A stretch of 64,000 nt of DNA from positions 2,108,001-2,172,000 of the forward strand of contig NZ_JAPKNJ010000001.1 of assembly GCF_026343945.1 (NCBI RefSeq). The letters are read 5' to 3'. The stretch is from Kaistia algarum (lineage in GTDB: Bacteria > Pseudomonadota > Alphaproteobacteria > Rhizobiales > Kaistiaceae). The notes beneath the pieces are model-generated. The model saw nothing but the letters and a program-made list of their open reading frames with translations. It searched no databases and was not told the origin of the DNA. Shown here piece after piece: positions 26,842 to 35,199 of the stretch (position 1 is its first letter; the number at the start of each line of letters is the position of its first letter). Position numbers and translations under genes: made by a program.

Positions 26842-27679
26842 ATGCCAAGCGCGCCGCTCCCGCTTCGAGGGAAATAGCGCGGCGGCCGAGCATGGGCCCG
26901 CCGCGGCGCGAGGGATCCGGGATCGCGGCAAGGAGTGCGCGGGTATATTCGGCCCTGGGCGCGTCGAACACCTCGCCCACCGGTCCTTCCTCGATGATCT
27001 CGCCACGATACATCACCACCACGCGGTCGCAGAGATAGCGGATCACGCGCAGATCATGAGAGATGAAGATCAGGCCGAGGCCGAGCGAGGCCTGCAGATC
27101 GGTGAGCAGCGTCAGCACCTGCGCCTGTACCGAGACATCGAGGCCCGAGACGATCTCGTCGCAGATGACGATGCGCGGCCGGATCATCAGCGCCCGTGCC
27201 AGACTGACACGCTGGCGCTGGCCGCCGGAAAGCTGTGACGGCAAACGATCGGCCATCGCGGCCGAAAGGCCGACGAGACCGAGCGCCTCGCGCACGCGCT
27301 CCGCCCTTTCGCCGCGGCTGCCGATCCCATGCACCAGCAGCGGCTCGGCCAGAGCCTCGCCGACGCGCATGGTCGGGCACAGCGACGTATAGGGGTCCTG
27401 GAAGACGTATTGCACGTCGCGGCGCAGCGCCTTCCACTCCGCTTTGGTTCGGACAGGCTTGCCGTCATGCAGGACCTCGCCGCTCGTTGCCGTCTCGATG
27501 CCGATCAGGATGCGCGAGACCGTGGTCTTGCCGGAGCCGGATTCGCCGACGAGACCGACGATCTCGCCCGCCTTGACGCCGACGCTGACGTCGCCCGCGG
27601 CGCGGATCTCGTGGCGCTGGCCGCCGCGATGGGTCGTGAAGGTCTTGACCAGGTTGCGCCCTTCGAGAATAGCGTTCAT
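26840..27679 (-). CDS. Dipeptide/oligopeptide-type ABC importer ATPase (DppF-like)
   Basis: 279 residues. Walker A GESGSGKTT, signature LSGGQRQRVSLARALM, Walker B IVICDEIVSGLD and switch HDLRVIRYL are all present, with the C-terminal oligopeptide/dipeptide region of this subfamily (EYTRALLAAIPDP). One of two ATPases of the Dpp/Opp-class importer whose permeases, binding protein and partner ATPase are encoded upstream. Start ATG 27679 overlaps the stop of the partner ATPase (ATGA). Confidence 0.93.
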   Translation of the reverse strand: MNAILEGRNLVKTFTTHRGGQRHEIRAAGDVSVGVKAGEIVGLVGESGSGKTTVSRILIGIETATSGEVLHDGKPVRTKAEWKALRRDVQYVFQDPYTSLCPTMRVGEALAEPLLVHGIGSRGERAERVREALGLVGLSAAMADRLPSQLSGGQRQRVSLARALMIRPRIVICDEIVSGLDVSVQAQVLTLLTDLQASLGLGLIFISHDLRVIRYLCDRVVVMYRGEIIEEGPVGEVFDAPRAEYTRALLAAIPDPSRRGGPMLGRRAISLEAGAARLA

Positions 27680-28674
27680 TGCACGCCTCCAATCCCGTCC
27701 AGCGCAAAGCGGTGGCAGGCGACGGCGTGGTTGTCGCCGCAAGGCGTCCAGCCAGGCTTCGCGGTCTCGCAGCGGCCGGGCACGACGACCGGGCAGCGGC
27801 TGCGGAACGGCGCGCCGATGCCGATATCGGCAAGGCTCGGCACCTGTCCGGGGATCGGCTTCAGTGGATGGGCGCGAGAACTTTGCAGCGTCGGTGCCGA
27901 GTTCAGCAAGCCGATCGTATAGGGATGGCTCGGCCGGTCCAGTACGGCGCGAACCGGTCCGCGCTCGACGGCATGGCCGGCATACATCACCAGCACGTCG
28001 TCGCCGATCTCCGGGGCGAGGCCGAGATCATGGGTGACGAAGACGATCGAAAGGCCGAGTTCGTCCTTCAGATCGCGCAGCAAGCCGATGATCTGGGCTT
28101 GGATCGACACGTCGAGATTGGTCGTCGCTTCGTCCGCGATGATCAGCCTGGGACTGCAGGCGAGCGCCAGCGCGATGGCGACGCGTTGGCGCAAGCCGCC
28201 GGAAAGCTCGATAGGATAGGCGCGCATGCGCCGTTCCGGATCGGGGAAGCCGACCTGGTGCAGCACCTCGACGGCGCGCCGCTCGGCTTCCGCCCGGGTG
28301 ACGGAGCGATGCGCGCGGACGACATCGACGATCTGCCGTCCGACCGGCATCAGCGGGTTGAGCGCGGCGCTCGGGTCCTGGAAGATCATGGCGATCTCGG
28401 CGCCGCGCACCTTCATCCAATCGCTTTCGCTCGATTGGAGCAGGTCACGGCCGGACCAGAAGATGCCACCACCGGAGACGGCGCCAGGAGCGGGCACGAT
28501 GCCGAGCAGCGCCTGGCAGGCCATCGATTTGCCGGAGCCGGATTCGCCGACGATGACGAGGCACTTTCCGGGCTCGACGGCGAAGGATAGTTCGTTGACG
28601 ACCTTGAGTGGGCCGGTCTCGCCGGGGAAGGCGATGGTAATGTTGTCGAAGCGGAGAGCGGGTTCGACCGACAT
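27676..28674 (-). CDS. Dipeptide/oligopeptide-type ABC importer ATPase (DppD-like)
   Basis: 332 residues. Walker A GESGSGKSM, signature LSGGLRQRVAIALAL, Walker B LIIADEATTNLD and switch HDLGLAPEI are followed by the oligopeptide-subfamily C-terminal region (HPYTIGLLNSAP). The Cys residues near the end (RCPVVVPGRCETAKPGWTPCGDNHAVACH) match the iron-sulfur-type tail typical of DppD ATPases. The ATG shares one base with the stop of the DppC-like permease (TGATG). Part of the same operon. Confidence 0.93.
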   Translation of the reverse strand: MSVEPALRFDNITIAFPGETGPLKVVNELSFAVEPGKCLVIVGESGSGKSMACQALLGIVPAPGAVSGGGIFWSGRDLLQSSESDWMKVRGAEIAMIFQDPSAALNPLMPVGRQIVDVVRAHRSVTRAEAERRAVEVLHQVGFPDPERRMRAYPIELSGGLRQRVAIALALACSPRLIIADEATTNLDVSIQAQIIGLLRDLKDELGLSIVFVTHDLGLAPEIGDDVLVMYAGHAVERGPVRAVLDRPSHPYTIGLLNSAPTLQSSRAHPLKPIPGQVPSLADIGIGAPFRSRCPVVVPGRCETAKPGWTPCGDNHAVACHRFALDGIGGVQ

Positions 28675-29522
28675 CAGCGCACCGCCTTGCGATTGAAGCG
28701 CCGCTGCAGGCCGTCGGCGATCAGGACGAGGCTGAGCGAGGTGATGACCAGCGCGACGCCGGGCAGCGAGGTCATCCACCAGGCGGTGGTGATGTAGTTC
28801 TTGCCGTCCAGCATGATCCCACCCCAGGACGGCGTCGGTGGCTGCACGCCCATGCCGAGGAAGGACAGGGTGGCCTCGAACACGATCATCGCGGCCATCT
28901 GCATGGCGGCGAGCACGACGAGGCTCGGTACAATGGTGGGCAGCACATGGCGAAGCGCGACACGGATCTTCGGGATGCCCAGCACCGCGGCGGCCTTCAC
29001 ATAATCCTTGCCACGCTCCTGCAGCGCGATACCTCGCACGACACGCGCCGCCCCGGCCCAGCCTGCCAGCACCATGAGGAGGATCAGGACGGGGATCGAG
29101 GGCTTGACCGCGCTGGTCACGGCGATGGCGAGCAGAACGTATGGAAAGGCGAGCTGGATATCGATCAGCCGGCTGACGATCACCTCGACCAAGCGCCCGC
29201 CAAAGGCGCCGAGCAGGCCCATGATCGTGCCGACCGACAGAGAGCCGATCATGCCGATACCGGCAACGGTGAGCGAGACCCGCCCGCCATAGAGCACCCG
29301 GGTGAAGACATCGCGGCCGACGCCGTCCGTGCCGAAGAGATGGACGAGCGAGGGCGGCTTGCGCACGGCCGAAAGGTCGATGGCGACCGGCGAATAGGGC
29401 GCGAGAACCGGGGCGAGCGCGGCGGAGAGAATGGCGAGCCCGAGCAGGACGGCGCCGATGACGAGCGGCGCGTTGATGTCGGCGTGCCGGGTCCTGCGGG
29501 GGGTCGCTAGCGGAGCGTCCAT
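28674..29522 (-). CDS. Dipeptide-type ABC importer permease (DppC-like)
   Basis: 282 residues with six transmembrane helices. LFGTDGVGRDVFTRVLYGGRVSLTVAG is the family entry motif and VLAGWAGAARVVRGIALQERGKDYVKAAAVLGIPKIRVALRHVLP carries the EAA loop that docks the ATPase. An N-terminal basic cytoplasmic leader is typical of DppC. It lies 20 bases downstream of the PIG-L gene. The start at ATG 29522 has no strong ribosome site; other in-frame starts upstream would overlap PIG-L. Confidence 0.92.
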   Translation of the reverse strand: MDAPLATPRRTRHADINAPLVIGAVLLGLAILSAALAPVLAPYSPVAIDLSAVRKPPSLVHLFGTDGVGRDVFTRVLYGGRVSLTVAGIGMIGSLSVGTIMGLLGAFGGRLVEVIVSRLIDIQLAFPYVLLAIAVTSAVKPSIPVLILLMVLAGWAGAARVVRGIALQERGKDYVKAAAVLGIPKIRVALRHVLPTIVPSLVVLAAMQMAAMIVFEATLSFLGMGVQPPTPSWGGIMLDGKNYITTAWWMTSLPGVALVITSLSLVLIADGLQRRFNRKAVR

Positions 29523-29542
29523 CGGGATCGCCGTCACCTTGA

Positions 29543-30256
29543 TTATGCGAGGTTCGGCAGCAACGCGGGCGAGCCGGTGCGCGGATAGGTCTTCAGTTCG
29601 CGGAAACCCTCGGCAAAGCCGCAATCCGCCACGGCGCCGCGCAGGCCCGAGACGCGCTCCATCAAATCGGTGATCGACGCGTTCTCATAGATCGCGCGGA
29701 TCCAGGTGTCCTGGCTCTCATGGCAGCGCAGCATCGCCCGCTTGGTCTCGATCACACTGGAGATGTCGACATAGCATTCGGGCTCGAAGCCGACGCCGGC
29801 GACATTGTCCATGTAGAAGACATGCGGAATCTTCGGGCAGTGCGGTAGCATGGTCTCGACGAGGCGGACCGAAGCGGGGATGCGGCAATCCTCGGCGACC
29901 TGGCCGGCGATGCGGTGGTCGGGATGATAGTCATTCGGCGAATGGATGAACATCACATCGGGCTGCGCCTTGCGGATCGCGTCGAGAAAGACGGTACGCG
30001 TGGCGCGGTCGTTGAAGAGCCACTCATCATCGAAATCCATCCAGATCAGCTCGGCGCCGAGGATGGCGCAGGAGGCTTCCTGCTCCTTCCGGCGGATGGC
30101 GCCGATCTCGGCGCGCGTATGGGTGGGCGAGCCGACATTGCCATTGGTGGCGACGGCCATGAACACCTTGTGCCCCGCCTGCGCATAGAGCGCGAGCGTG
30201 CCGGCGCACTGCATCTCGATGTCGTCGGGATGGGCTCCGATGGCGAGGACGTTCAT
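29543..30256 (-). CDS. PIG-L family deacetylase (LmbE-like)
   Basis: 237-residue zinc amidase of the PIG-L/LmbE family. The zinc motif AHPDDIE (8-14) and the second motif HPDH (111-114) supply the ligands and catalytic Asp. Relatives de-N-acetylate N-acetylglucosamine-containing substrates such as GlcNAc-PI, mycothiol precursors and antibiotic intermediates. Here it lies inside an ABC importer operon between the two permease genes and overlaps the DppB-like gene by 4 bases (ATGA), so it probably acts on the imported compound in the cytoplasm. No export signal. Confidence 0.9.
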   Translation of the reverse strand: MNVLAIGAHPDDIEMQCAGTLALYAQAGHKVFMAVATNGNVGSPTHTRAEIGAIRRKEQEASCAILGAELIWMDFDDEWLFNDRATRTVFLDAIRKAQPDVMFIHSPNDYHPDHRIAGQVAEDCRIPASVRLVETMLPHCPKIPHVFYMDNVAGVGFEPECYVDISSVIETKRAMLRCHESQDTWIRAIYENASITDLMERVSGLRGAVADCGFAEGFRELKTYPRTGSPALLPNLA

Positions 30257-31179
30257 GGCTGCTCCAGTCGAATGCGTGGGTCGATCCGTCCGTAGAGGAG
30301 GTCGATCAGGAGGTTGATGATGACGAAGGTGGTGGCAGTGACGATCGTGATGCCCTGGATCAGCGGATAGTCGCGGGCATTGAGGGCCACGAGCGCGAGC
30401 TCGCCGATGCCGGGGAAGTTGAACACCACTTCCGCGACGATGACGCCGCCGAGCAGATAGCCGATATCGACGCCGATCACGGTGATCAGCGGCAGGCAGG
30501 CATTTCGGAGCGCATAGACGAAGACGATCCGCCGTTCCTTGAGGCCGAAGGCGCGCGCCGTGCGGATGAAGTCCTGCTTCAGCGTCGCCTCCATGGAGGC
30601 GCGAAGCACGCGTAATTGCGTCGGCAGGATCGACAGCGAAACGGCAATCGCCGGCAGGATCAGGCTGGAGGGCCCGGCGAAGCCGCCCGATGGGAGCCAT
30701 CGCAGCGTGATCGAGAAGAAGAGTACCAGGATCACGCCGAACCAGAATACCGGCGCCGCCTGACCGAAGGCGGCGAGTGCCGAGGAGAGCCAGCCCCAGA
30801 TCGAGCGTGGGCGGAGCGCGGCGAGCGAGCCGAGGATGACGGAGACGGTCAGCGAGATGGCGAGCGCGGCGGCGGCGAGCAGCAGCGTCTTCGGCAGCGC
30901 CTCAGCGATGAGGCTGGTCACCGGCGCCTGGAAGCGGAAGGAATTGCCAAGATCGCCGCGGGCCGCCCCGGCGAAAAAGCTCGCCAGTTGCACGGGAATC
31001 GGCCGGTCGGTGCCGAAGTCGCGGCGATATTGCTCGATGACGTCGGGGCGGGCGAAGACGGGCGCGCGGATGCGGGCCGGATCGCCGGCGGAGAGGCGCA
31101 GGATCAGGAAGACGCTGACCGCGATGAAGAAAACAATGAAGGCGGCCTGAAGGATGCGGCTGACGACGAAGCGGGACAT
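30253..31179 (-). CDS. Dipeptide-type ABC importer permease (DppB-like)
   Basis: 308 residues with six transmembrane helices. The N-terminal helix FVVSRILQAAFIVFFIAVSVFLILRL is followed by a large periplasmic loop, and the EAA-like loop is ASMEATLKQDFIRTARAFGLKERRIVFVYALRNACLPLI. DppB and DppC would form the membrane channel. Its stop overlaps the PIG-L start, and the NPPF methyltransferase gene lies 3 bases upstream. Confidence 0.93.
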   Translation of the reverse strand: MSRFVVSRILQAAFIVFFIAVSVFLILRLSAGDPARIRAPVFARPDVIEQYRRDFGTDRPIPVQLASFFAGAARGDLGNSFRFQAPVTSLIAEALPKTLLLAAAALAISLTVSVILGSLAALRPRSIWGWLSSALAAFGQAAPVFWFGVILVLFFSITLRWLPSGGFAGPSSLILPAIAVSLSILPTQLRVLRASMEATLKQDFIRTARAFGLKERRIVFVYALRNACLPLITVIGVDIGYLLGGVIVAEVVFNFPGIGELALVALNARDYPLIQGITIVTATTFVIINLLIDLLYGRIDPRIRLEQP

Positions 31180-31182
31180 GGT

Positions 31183-32256
31183 TCACCGAGGTCCGAGCGG
31201 GCGGATGGAAAGCGCGCCGCTGCCGGGCCGCACCTGCCAGACCATCGAATAATAATGGGAGGCGGGCATCGTCCGGGCGAGGTTCGCCCAATGGGCCCAG
31301 GCCTGGGTCTCGCTGGCGCCTGCCGCGCACCAGAGCGCCACGAGCCCGAAGATGGCCCGGTCCGCACCGGCAACGCTGCCGATCCAGCCGGTATAATCAT
31401 GCGCAGGAGAGCATATGGCGGCTAGGCTGGCTGCCAGCGCCGGGCCCGAGGCATCGCCGAAACCCTCGCAATAGATCAGCGCCTCGCCCCGGGGGCTCAG
31501 ATGGTCCGGCACGCCGGCCAGGATGCGCAGGGGCATTTCCCCGCCGGTGGCGCCGCCGGCCCCGCAGAGTGGCAACTCGCCGCCGGGTCCTTGCGGCAGG
31601 AAGGGCGGATTGGCGGTGATGAGGTCGAAGCGTTCGCCAGCGACCGGCGAGAAGAGGTCGCCAAGGCGCAGTTCGATGTCGGGGCGCAGATTGAGCGCGA
31701 GGTTCAGCCGCGCAACCGGGATGACCGACGGATCGAGATCGACGGCGACCGTCGCCTCGGCATCGGGCAGAAGCGCCATCAGCCCGGTACCGGTGCACAG
31801 ATCGAGATGGCGGCCATAGGGGCCGCGCTTCGCCAGCATGCGGCCATAGAAGAGCGATTCCGGCCCGCAATAGGGCGCGAGATCGCGCGAGAATCGAGGA
31901 TGGCCGGGCGGCGGCGCAGCGAAAACATGCTGATTCAGGAAGCTCGCCAGCAGCAGGGGGCTGGCAAGGCCGCCCTCCGCCGGCTGGAGAACCGCAGCGC
32001 TTTCGAGGGCCGCGACGGCCGCCGCGCCGAAGAGTTCGGCGAGGCGTTCGCGGGGCACGGACGATCCACCGAGAAACAGGCGGATGATTGCGGCGTCCAG
32101 ATCCGGGGCGCCGGCGGCCATATGCTCGGCTGCCAGCGGATCCCAGAACGGGCCGCCGCCGGGGCCGGGCCTTTGCAACAGCGCGAGGTTCGCCGCATCG
32201 GCGAGGCGGCGCAGGGTGAGCGCAGCCTCGCTTTCCATTCCGACGACGGCATCCAT
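31183..32256 (-). CDS. HemK/RsmC-like NPPF methyltransferase inside the ABC operon
   Basis: 357 residues. An N-terminal helical/winged region (1 to about 120) precedes a class I SAM fold with motif I DLCTGTGLM (152-160), acidic strand VAVDLDPSV and the amide/N-methyltransferase motif NPPF (216-219, TANPPFLPQGPGG). Relatives methylate glutamine, adenine, guanine or other planar nitrogens in proteins, rRNA or small molecules. The start codon has no good ribosome site, suggesting coupling to the upstream gene. Its place between binding-protein and permease genes is unusual. Substrate unknown. Confidence 0.85.
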   Translation of the reverse strand: MDAVVGMESEAALTLRRLADAANLALLQRPGPGGGPFWDPLAAEHMAAGAPDLDAAIIRLFLGGSSVPRERLAELFGAAAVAALESAAVLQPAEGGLASPLLLASFLNQHVFAAPPPGHPRFSRDLAPYCGPESLFYGRMLAKRGPYGRHLDLCTGTGLMALLPDAEATVAVDLDPSVIPVARLNLALNLRPDIELRLGDLFSPVAGERFDLITANPPFLPQGPGGELPLCGAGGATGGEMPLRILAGVPDHLSPRGEALIYCEGFGDASGPALAASLAAICSPAHDYTGWIGSVAGADRAIFGLVALWCAAGASETQAWAHWANLARTMPASHYYSMVWQVRPGSGALSIRPLGPR

Positions 32257-32290
32257 GGGGGCGACCCGTTGTTTCGAGGACAGGGCTTGG

Positions 32291-33865
32291 TCAGCTCACC
32301 GAGGCTTTGGCGGCCAGGGCCTCGCCGACCAGCGGCGCGCGGGTATAGTCCTTGACGCGCCCGGCCACGATGAAATGCCACTTCTCATCGCTGAGATACA
32401 ACGTCACCTGATTGTCCCATAAATATTGCGCCGCCGCGGTCAACGCCGCTTGGCGCTCGTCGCCGCTGGCTGCGCGCTGCGCCGCGATCAGCTCGACGAT
32501 CTTGTCGTCTTTCAGATGCCAGATCGCCTCGCCGGCACCGCCCGTATAGAGGCCGAGGATGAAGTCGGCGTCGTTGTTGAACGAGGCGAGCGTATTCAGC
32601 GTCAGATCATAGGTATTGTAGGACGAGCGGAACGCACCGACCTCCAGACGCTCGACCTTGGGACGGAAGCCGACGGCTTCGAGCGAGGCGGCGATCGCCT
32701 GGTCGATCTCGATCTGGTTCGGCACCAGCGTCGTCGTCGCCATGGTGATGTCGACGCCGTCCGGATTGACCTCGGCGACGAGAGCCTTGGCCTTCTCCGG
32801 ATCGTAGCCGAATTTCGGCTCAAGCGGCTGATAGAAGGGCGTCGAGGTCGGCAGAGCAGAGAACCCGACCGGATTGACGCCGCCGCCGATGCTCTTGGCG
32901 ATCGCCTCACGGTCAACGGCATAGGCCAGCGCCTGCCGCAGCTTCACGTCCTTGAACGGGCCGTTGTGCTGGACAAGCCCGACGATCTGCGAGGGCGGCG
33001 ATTCGTCGACCACCGTGAAGCCGGCATTGTCCTTGACGCGGCCGATATCCTCCGCCGAAACGCGGGTGAGGATGTCGACCTGACCGTCGAGCAGCGCGTT
33101 GATGCGAGCCTGGCCGTCCTCGATATAGCGGAAGACGATCGTCTTGATCTTTGGCGCACCGCCCCAATAGTCGGGATTGGCCTCCAGCGTGACGTCATTG
33201 CCGGTATAGGAAACGAACTTATACGGACCCGAGCCGAGCGCGCCCTTCTTGAAATTGTCGGGAGCGTCGATGTTGGCCTTCGGTAGGACCTTGACGAAGG
33301 CCATCGCGTTCTCGATGACGCCGAACGGCTTCGGCGACACGATTTCGATCTCGGTCGGGCTCTTGATGTCGACCTTCAGGCCCTCGACGACGAGCATGGC
33401 CTGCGCCAGCTTGCCGAGGCCGAGGCGATCGAAGCTCGCCTTGACATCTTCGGCGGTGACCGGCGTCCCGTCATGGAACTTGGCGTCGGTGCGCAAGGTC
33501 GCGGAGACGGTGGTCGGCGACAGGCGCTTCCAGGCGGTGGCCAGCGAAGGCTGCAACACGCCCTTGTCGTCGAAGGCGATCAGCGTGTCATGGACGAGCG
33601 ACGCGACCTGCTCGTCGACGAGACCGAAGCCGGCCGCCGGGTCCCAATAATTCGAGGTTGGCGGCTCGGCGTTGCCATAGGTCAGCGTGCCGGTCGGCGT
33701 GGCGCCTTCCGCGGCCATGGCCCGGGCGAATTGCACGCCGGTCCCCGAGCCGATGCCGCCGAGGATCGGCAGCGCGACACCCGAGGCGAGGGCCGCCTGC
33801 AGGAATCGGCGCCGGTCGAGGCCGGCGGCGCGTGGCAACGCCTTGTCGTCTTTCCAATCGGACAT
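32291..33865 (-). CDS. Dipeptide-type ABC transporter substrate-binding protein
   Basis: 524 residues with a twin-arginine signal (DRRRFLQAALASGVALP, residues 17-34), so it is folded before export through Tat. The mature sequence is a family 5 (cluster C) solute-binding protein; EPPTSNYWDP, ALAYAVDREAIAKSIGG and YLWDNQVTLYLSD are characteristic. These bind peptides, nickel, or sugar and amino-sugar oligomers. First gene of the importer operon. AAGGGAAG precedes the ATG at 33865; a 13-residue upstream extension is not signal-like. Confidence 0.94.
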   Translation of the reverse strand: MSDWKDDKALPRAAGLDRRRFLQAALASGVALPILGGIGSGTGVQFARAMAAEGATPTGTLTYGNAEPPTSNYWDPAAGFGLVDEQVASLVHDTLIAFDDKGVLQPSLATAWKRLSPTTVSATLRTDAKFHDGTPVTAEDVKASFDRLGLGKLAQAMLVVEGLKVDIKSPTEIEIVSPKPFGVIENAMAFVKVLPKANIDAPDNFKKGALGSGPYKFVSYTGNDVTLEANPDYWGGAPKIKTIVFRYIEDGQARINALLDGQVDILTRVSAEDIGRVKDNAGFTVVDESPPSQIVGLVQHNGPFKDVKLRQALAYAVDREAIAKSIGGGVNPVGFSALPTSTPFYQPLEPKFGYDPEKAKALVAEVNPDGVDITMATTTLVPNQIEIDQAIAASLEAVGFRPKVERLEVGAFRSSYNTYDLTLNTLASFNNDADFILGLYTGGAGEAIWHLKDDKIVELIAAQRAASGDERQAALTAAAQYLWDNQVTLYLSDEKWHFIVAGRVKDYTRAPLVGEALAAKASVS

Positions 33866-33946
33866 GATGCTTCCCTTCTGGTCGGTGCTGGATCGAACCC
33901 GCAAGCTTCCCGTCGCTCCCAGCGTCGGTGCTGTTTATGGTGTTCA

Positions 33947-33958
33947 GTATACCGTATC
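33947..33958. promoter_or_regulatory. Candidate GntR site upstream of the importer operon
   Basis: GTATACCGTATC lies about 82 bases upstream of the binding-protein start. It combines a GTATAC core with the ATACCGT half-site also found before the GntR gene at 26823-26841, which suggests shared control of importer and catabolic genes. Confidence 0.35.
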
Positions 33959-34029
33959 GGAGAAGGGCGTCAACCGGATGGAACGGGCGTCTCCTCCCAC
34001 CATCGGCATCGGATTCGCCCAAACGAAAA

Positions 34030-34052
34030 GAGCCGCGGCGGGGCCGCGGCTC
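34030..34052 (-). terminator. Rho-independent terminator of the dioxygenase A gene
   Basis: GAGCCGCGGC (34030-34039) and GCCGCGGCTC (34043-34052) form a perfect 10-bp stem with a 3-base loop. Read on the minus strand it is followed by TTTTCGTTT. It is 34 bases past the dioxygenase stop codon. Confidence 0.85.
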
Positions 34053-34086
34053 GGTTGGCGTCGGTCATTTGCCGGCTAATATAAGG

Positions 34087-35097
34087 CTACTTCTTGGCAG
34101 TCGCGGTAGCGATCGCGGTTTCCTTTTCCCTCATATATTGGCCGGCCGCGATCGGCTTGTGCTTCGGTATCTCGCCGGGTGACGTGCAGGTCGGGATGCA
34201 TTCGATCGTCGCGTCATAGTTCGGGTGCAGAAAGAAGGCGATCGACTGGCGCGGACTGGTCGAGGCGACCGCGCTCGGCGGATTGACGACACGGTGCAAA
34301 TTGGAGAGCCAGCGATCATTGGTCCAGCGCTGCATCATGTCGCCGATATTGACGACGAAGGCGCCGGGCACATGCGGGACATCGACCCAATCGCCGGCGA
34401 GCGTACGCACCTGCAGCCCGCCGGGAGCGGCGGTCGGCGCCAGGATGGTGAGGCTGCCATAGTCGGTATGGGCGCCGGCGCGGAGCTGGCCGGGCAGGGG
34501 CGCCGTCTTCTGCGCCGCATAGTAGATCGACGACAGGATCGAGAAGGAATGGTCGATCTTGTCGTCGAACCAATCCTCGGGGAGCTTCAGAGCCAGCGCG
34601 AACAGCCGCATCAGATCGGCGCCGAGAGCGCTCACGGCCTCGTAATAGGCCGTACCGGTCTCGCGGAACCCGGCCGGCGCGTCGGGCCAGACATTGTCCG
34701 GATGGAACGGGCGGGCCGCCTCGCTGCTATAGACCGGCGCCGAAAGGTCGGAGCGGCCGATCATGAAATATTCGCGCAGGTCCGGCGGCGCCTCCTGACC
34801 CTCCTTGGCAGCGAGCCCGGAACTTGCGGAGCCGTGATAGCCCTGCTGCACGGCTGACCCTGCATGGCGCACCGCCTCTTTGATCGCGGCGGGCCCTTCA
34901 AAGAAGCGTTTCGAGAGATCGAACCAGCGCTGCAGCAGGCCGAGATCAAAGCCATGGCCGGTGATGACGAGGAAGCCGATCTCGCGATTGGTGCGGTCGA
35001 CCAGTTCGGCCACCGCGGCCTTTTCCGCAGGCGTGCCGGTCAGGAAGGGCGCGATATCGACAACAGGAACGCGTTCCAGAATGAAGTCGGTCGGCAT
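34087..35097 (-). CDS. Isopenicillin-N-synthase-like Fe(II)/2-oxoglutarate dioxygenase A
   Basis: 336 residues with DIOX_N plus 2OG-FeII_Oxy layout. The iron ligands are H210 and D212 (HTDYGSL) and H268 (LHRVVN), with R283 in RQS to hold 2-oxoglutarate. VPVVDIAPFLTG and IGFLVITGHG are the family N-terminus. Enzymes of this type hydroxylate, desaturate or demethylate small molecules, for example nucleobases or amino acids. It shares its layout with dioxygenase B (37882), so the two are probably paralogues. AGGAG precedes the ATG; the 14-residue longer ORF lacks a site. Divergent from the hydrolase gene across a 20-bp palindrome. Confidence 0.92.
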   Translation of the reverse strand: MPTDFILERVPVVDIAPFLTGTPAEKAAVAELVDRTNREIGFLVITGHGFDLGLLQRWFDLSKRFFEGPAAIKEAVRHAGSAVQQGYHGSASSGLAAKEGQEAPPDLREYFMIGRSDLSAPVYSSEAARPFHPDNVWPDAPAGFRETGTAYYEAVSALGADLMRLFALALKLPEDWFDDKIDHSFSILSSIYYAAQKTAPLPGQLRAGAHTDYGSLTILAPTAAPGGLQVRTLAGDWVDVPHVPGAFVVNIGDMMQRWTNDRWLSNLHRVVNPPSAVASTSPRQSIAFFLHPNYDATIECIPTCTSPGEIPKHKPIAAGQYMREKETAIATATAKK

Positions 35098-35114
35098 GAT
35101 GGGCTCCTGATCAA

Positions 35115-35134
35115 CAATATTGTGCACAATATTG
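35115..35134. promoter_or_regulatory. Perfect 20-bp palindromic GntR-type operator
   Basis: CAATATTGTG joined to CACAATATTG is a perfect palindrome with no spacer, centred at 35124/35125, and contains ATTGTGCACAAT, close to the GntR/FadR pattern. It lies in the 102-base divergent region between dioxygenase A and the hydrolase, 17 bases from the dioxygenase start. The GntR gene at 36083 is the nearest candidate regulator. Confidence 0.6.
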
Positions 35135-35199
35135 CGCATAGGAGAGGACTGTCGTAAAGTCCCTTTCAGGGCGAAACAGAAGAGGAGCTCGACGAAGGC

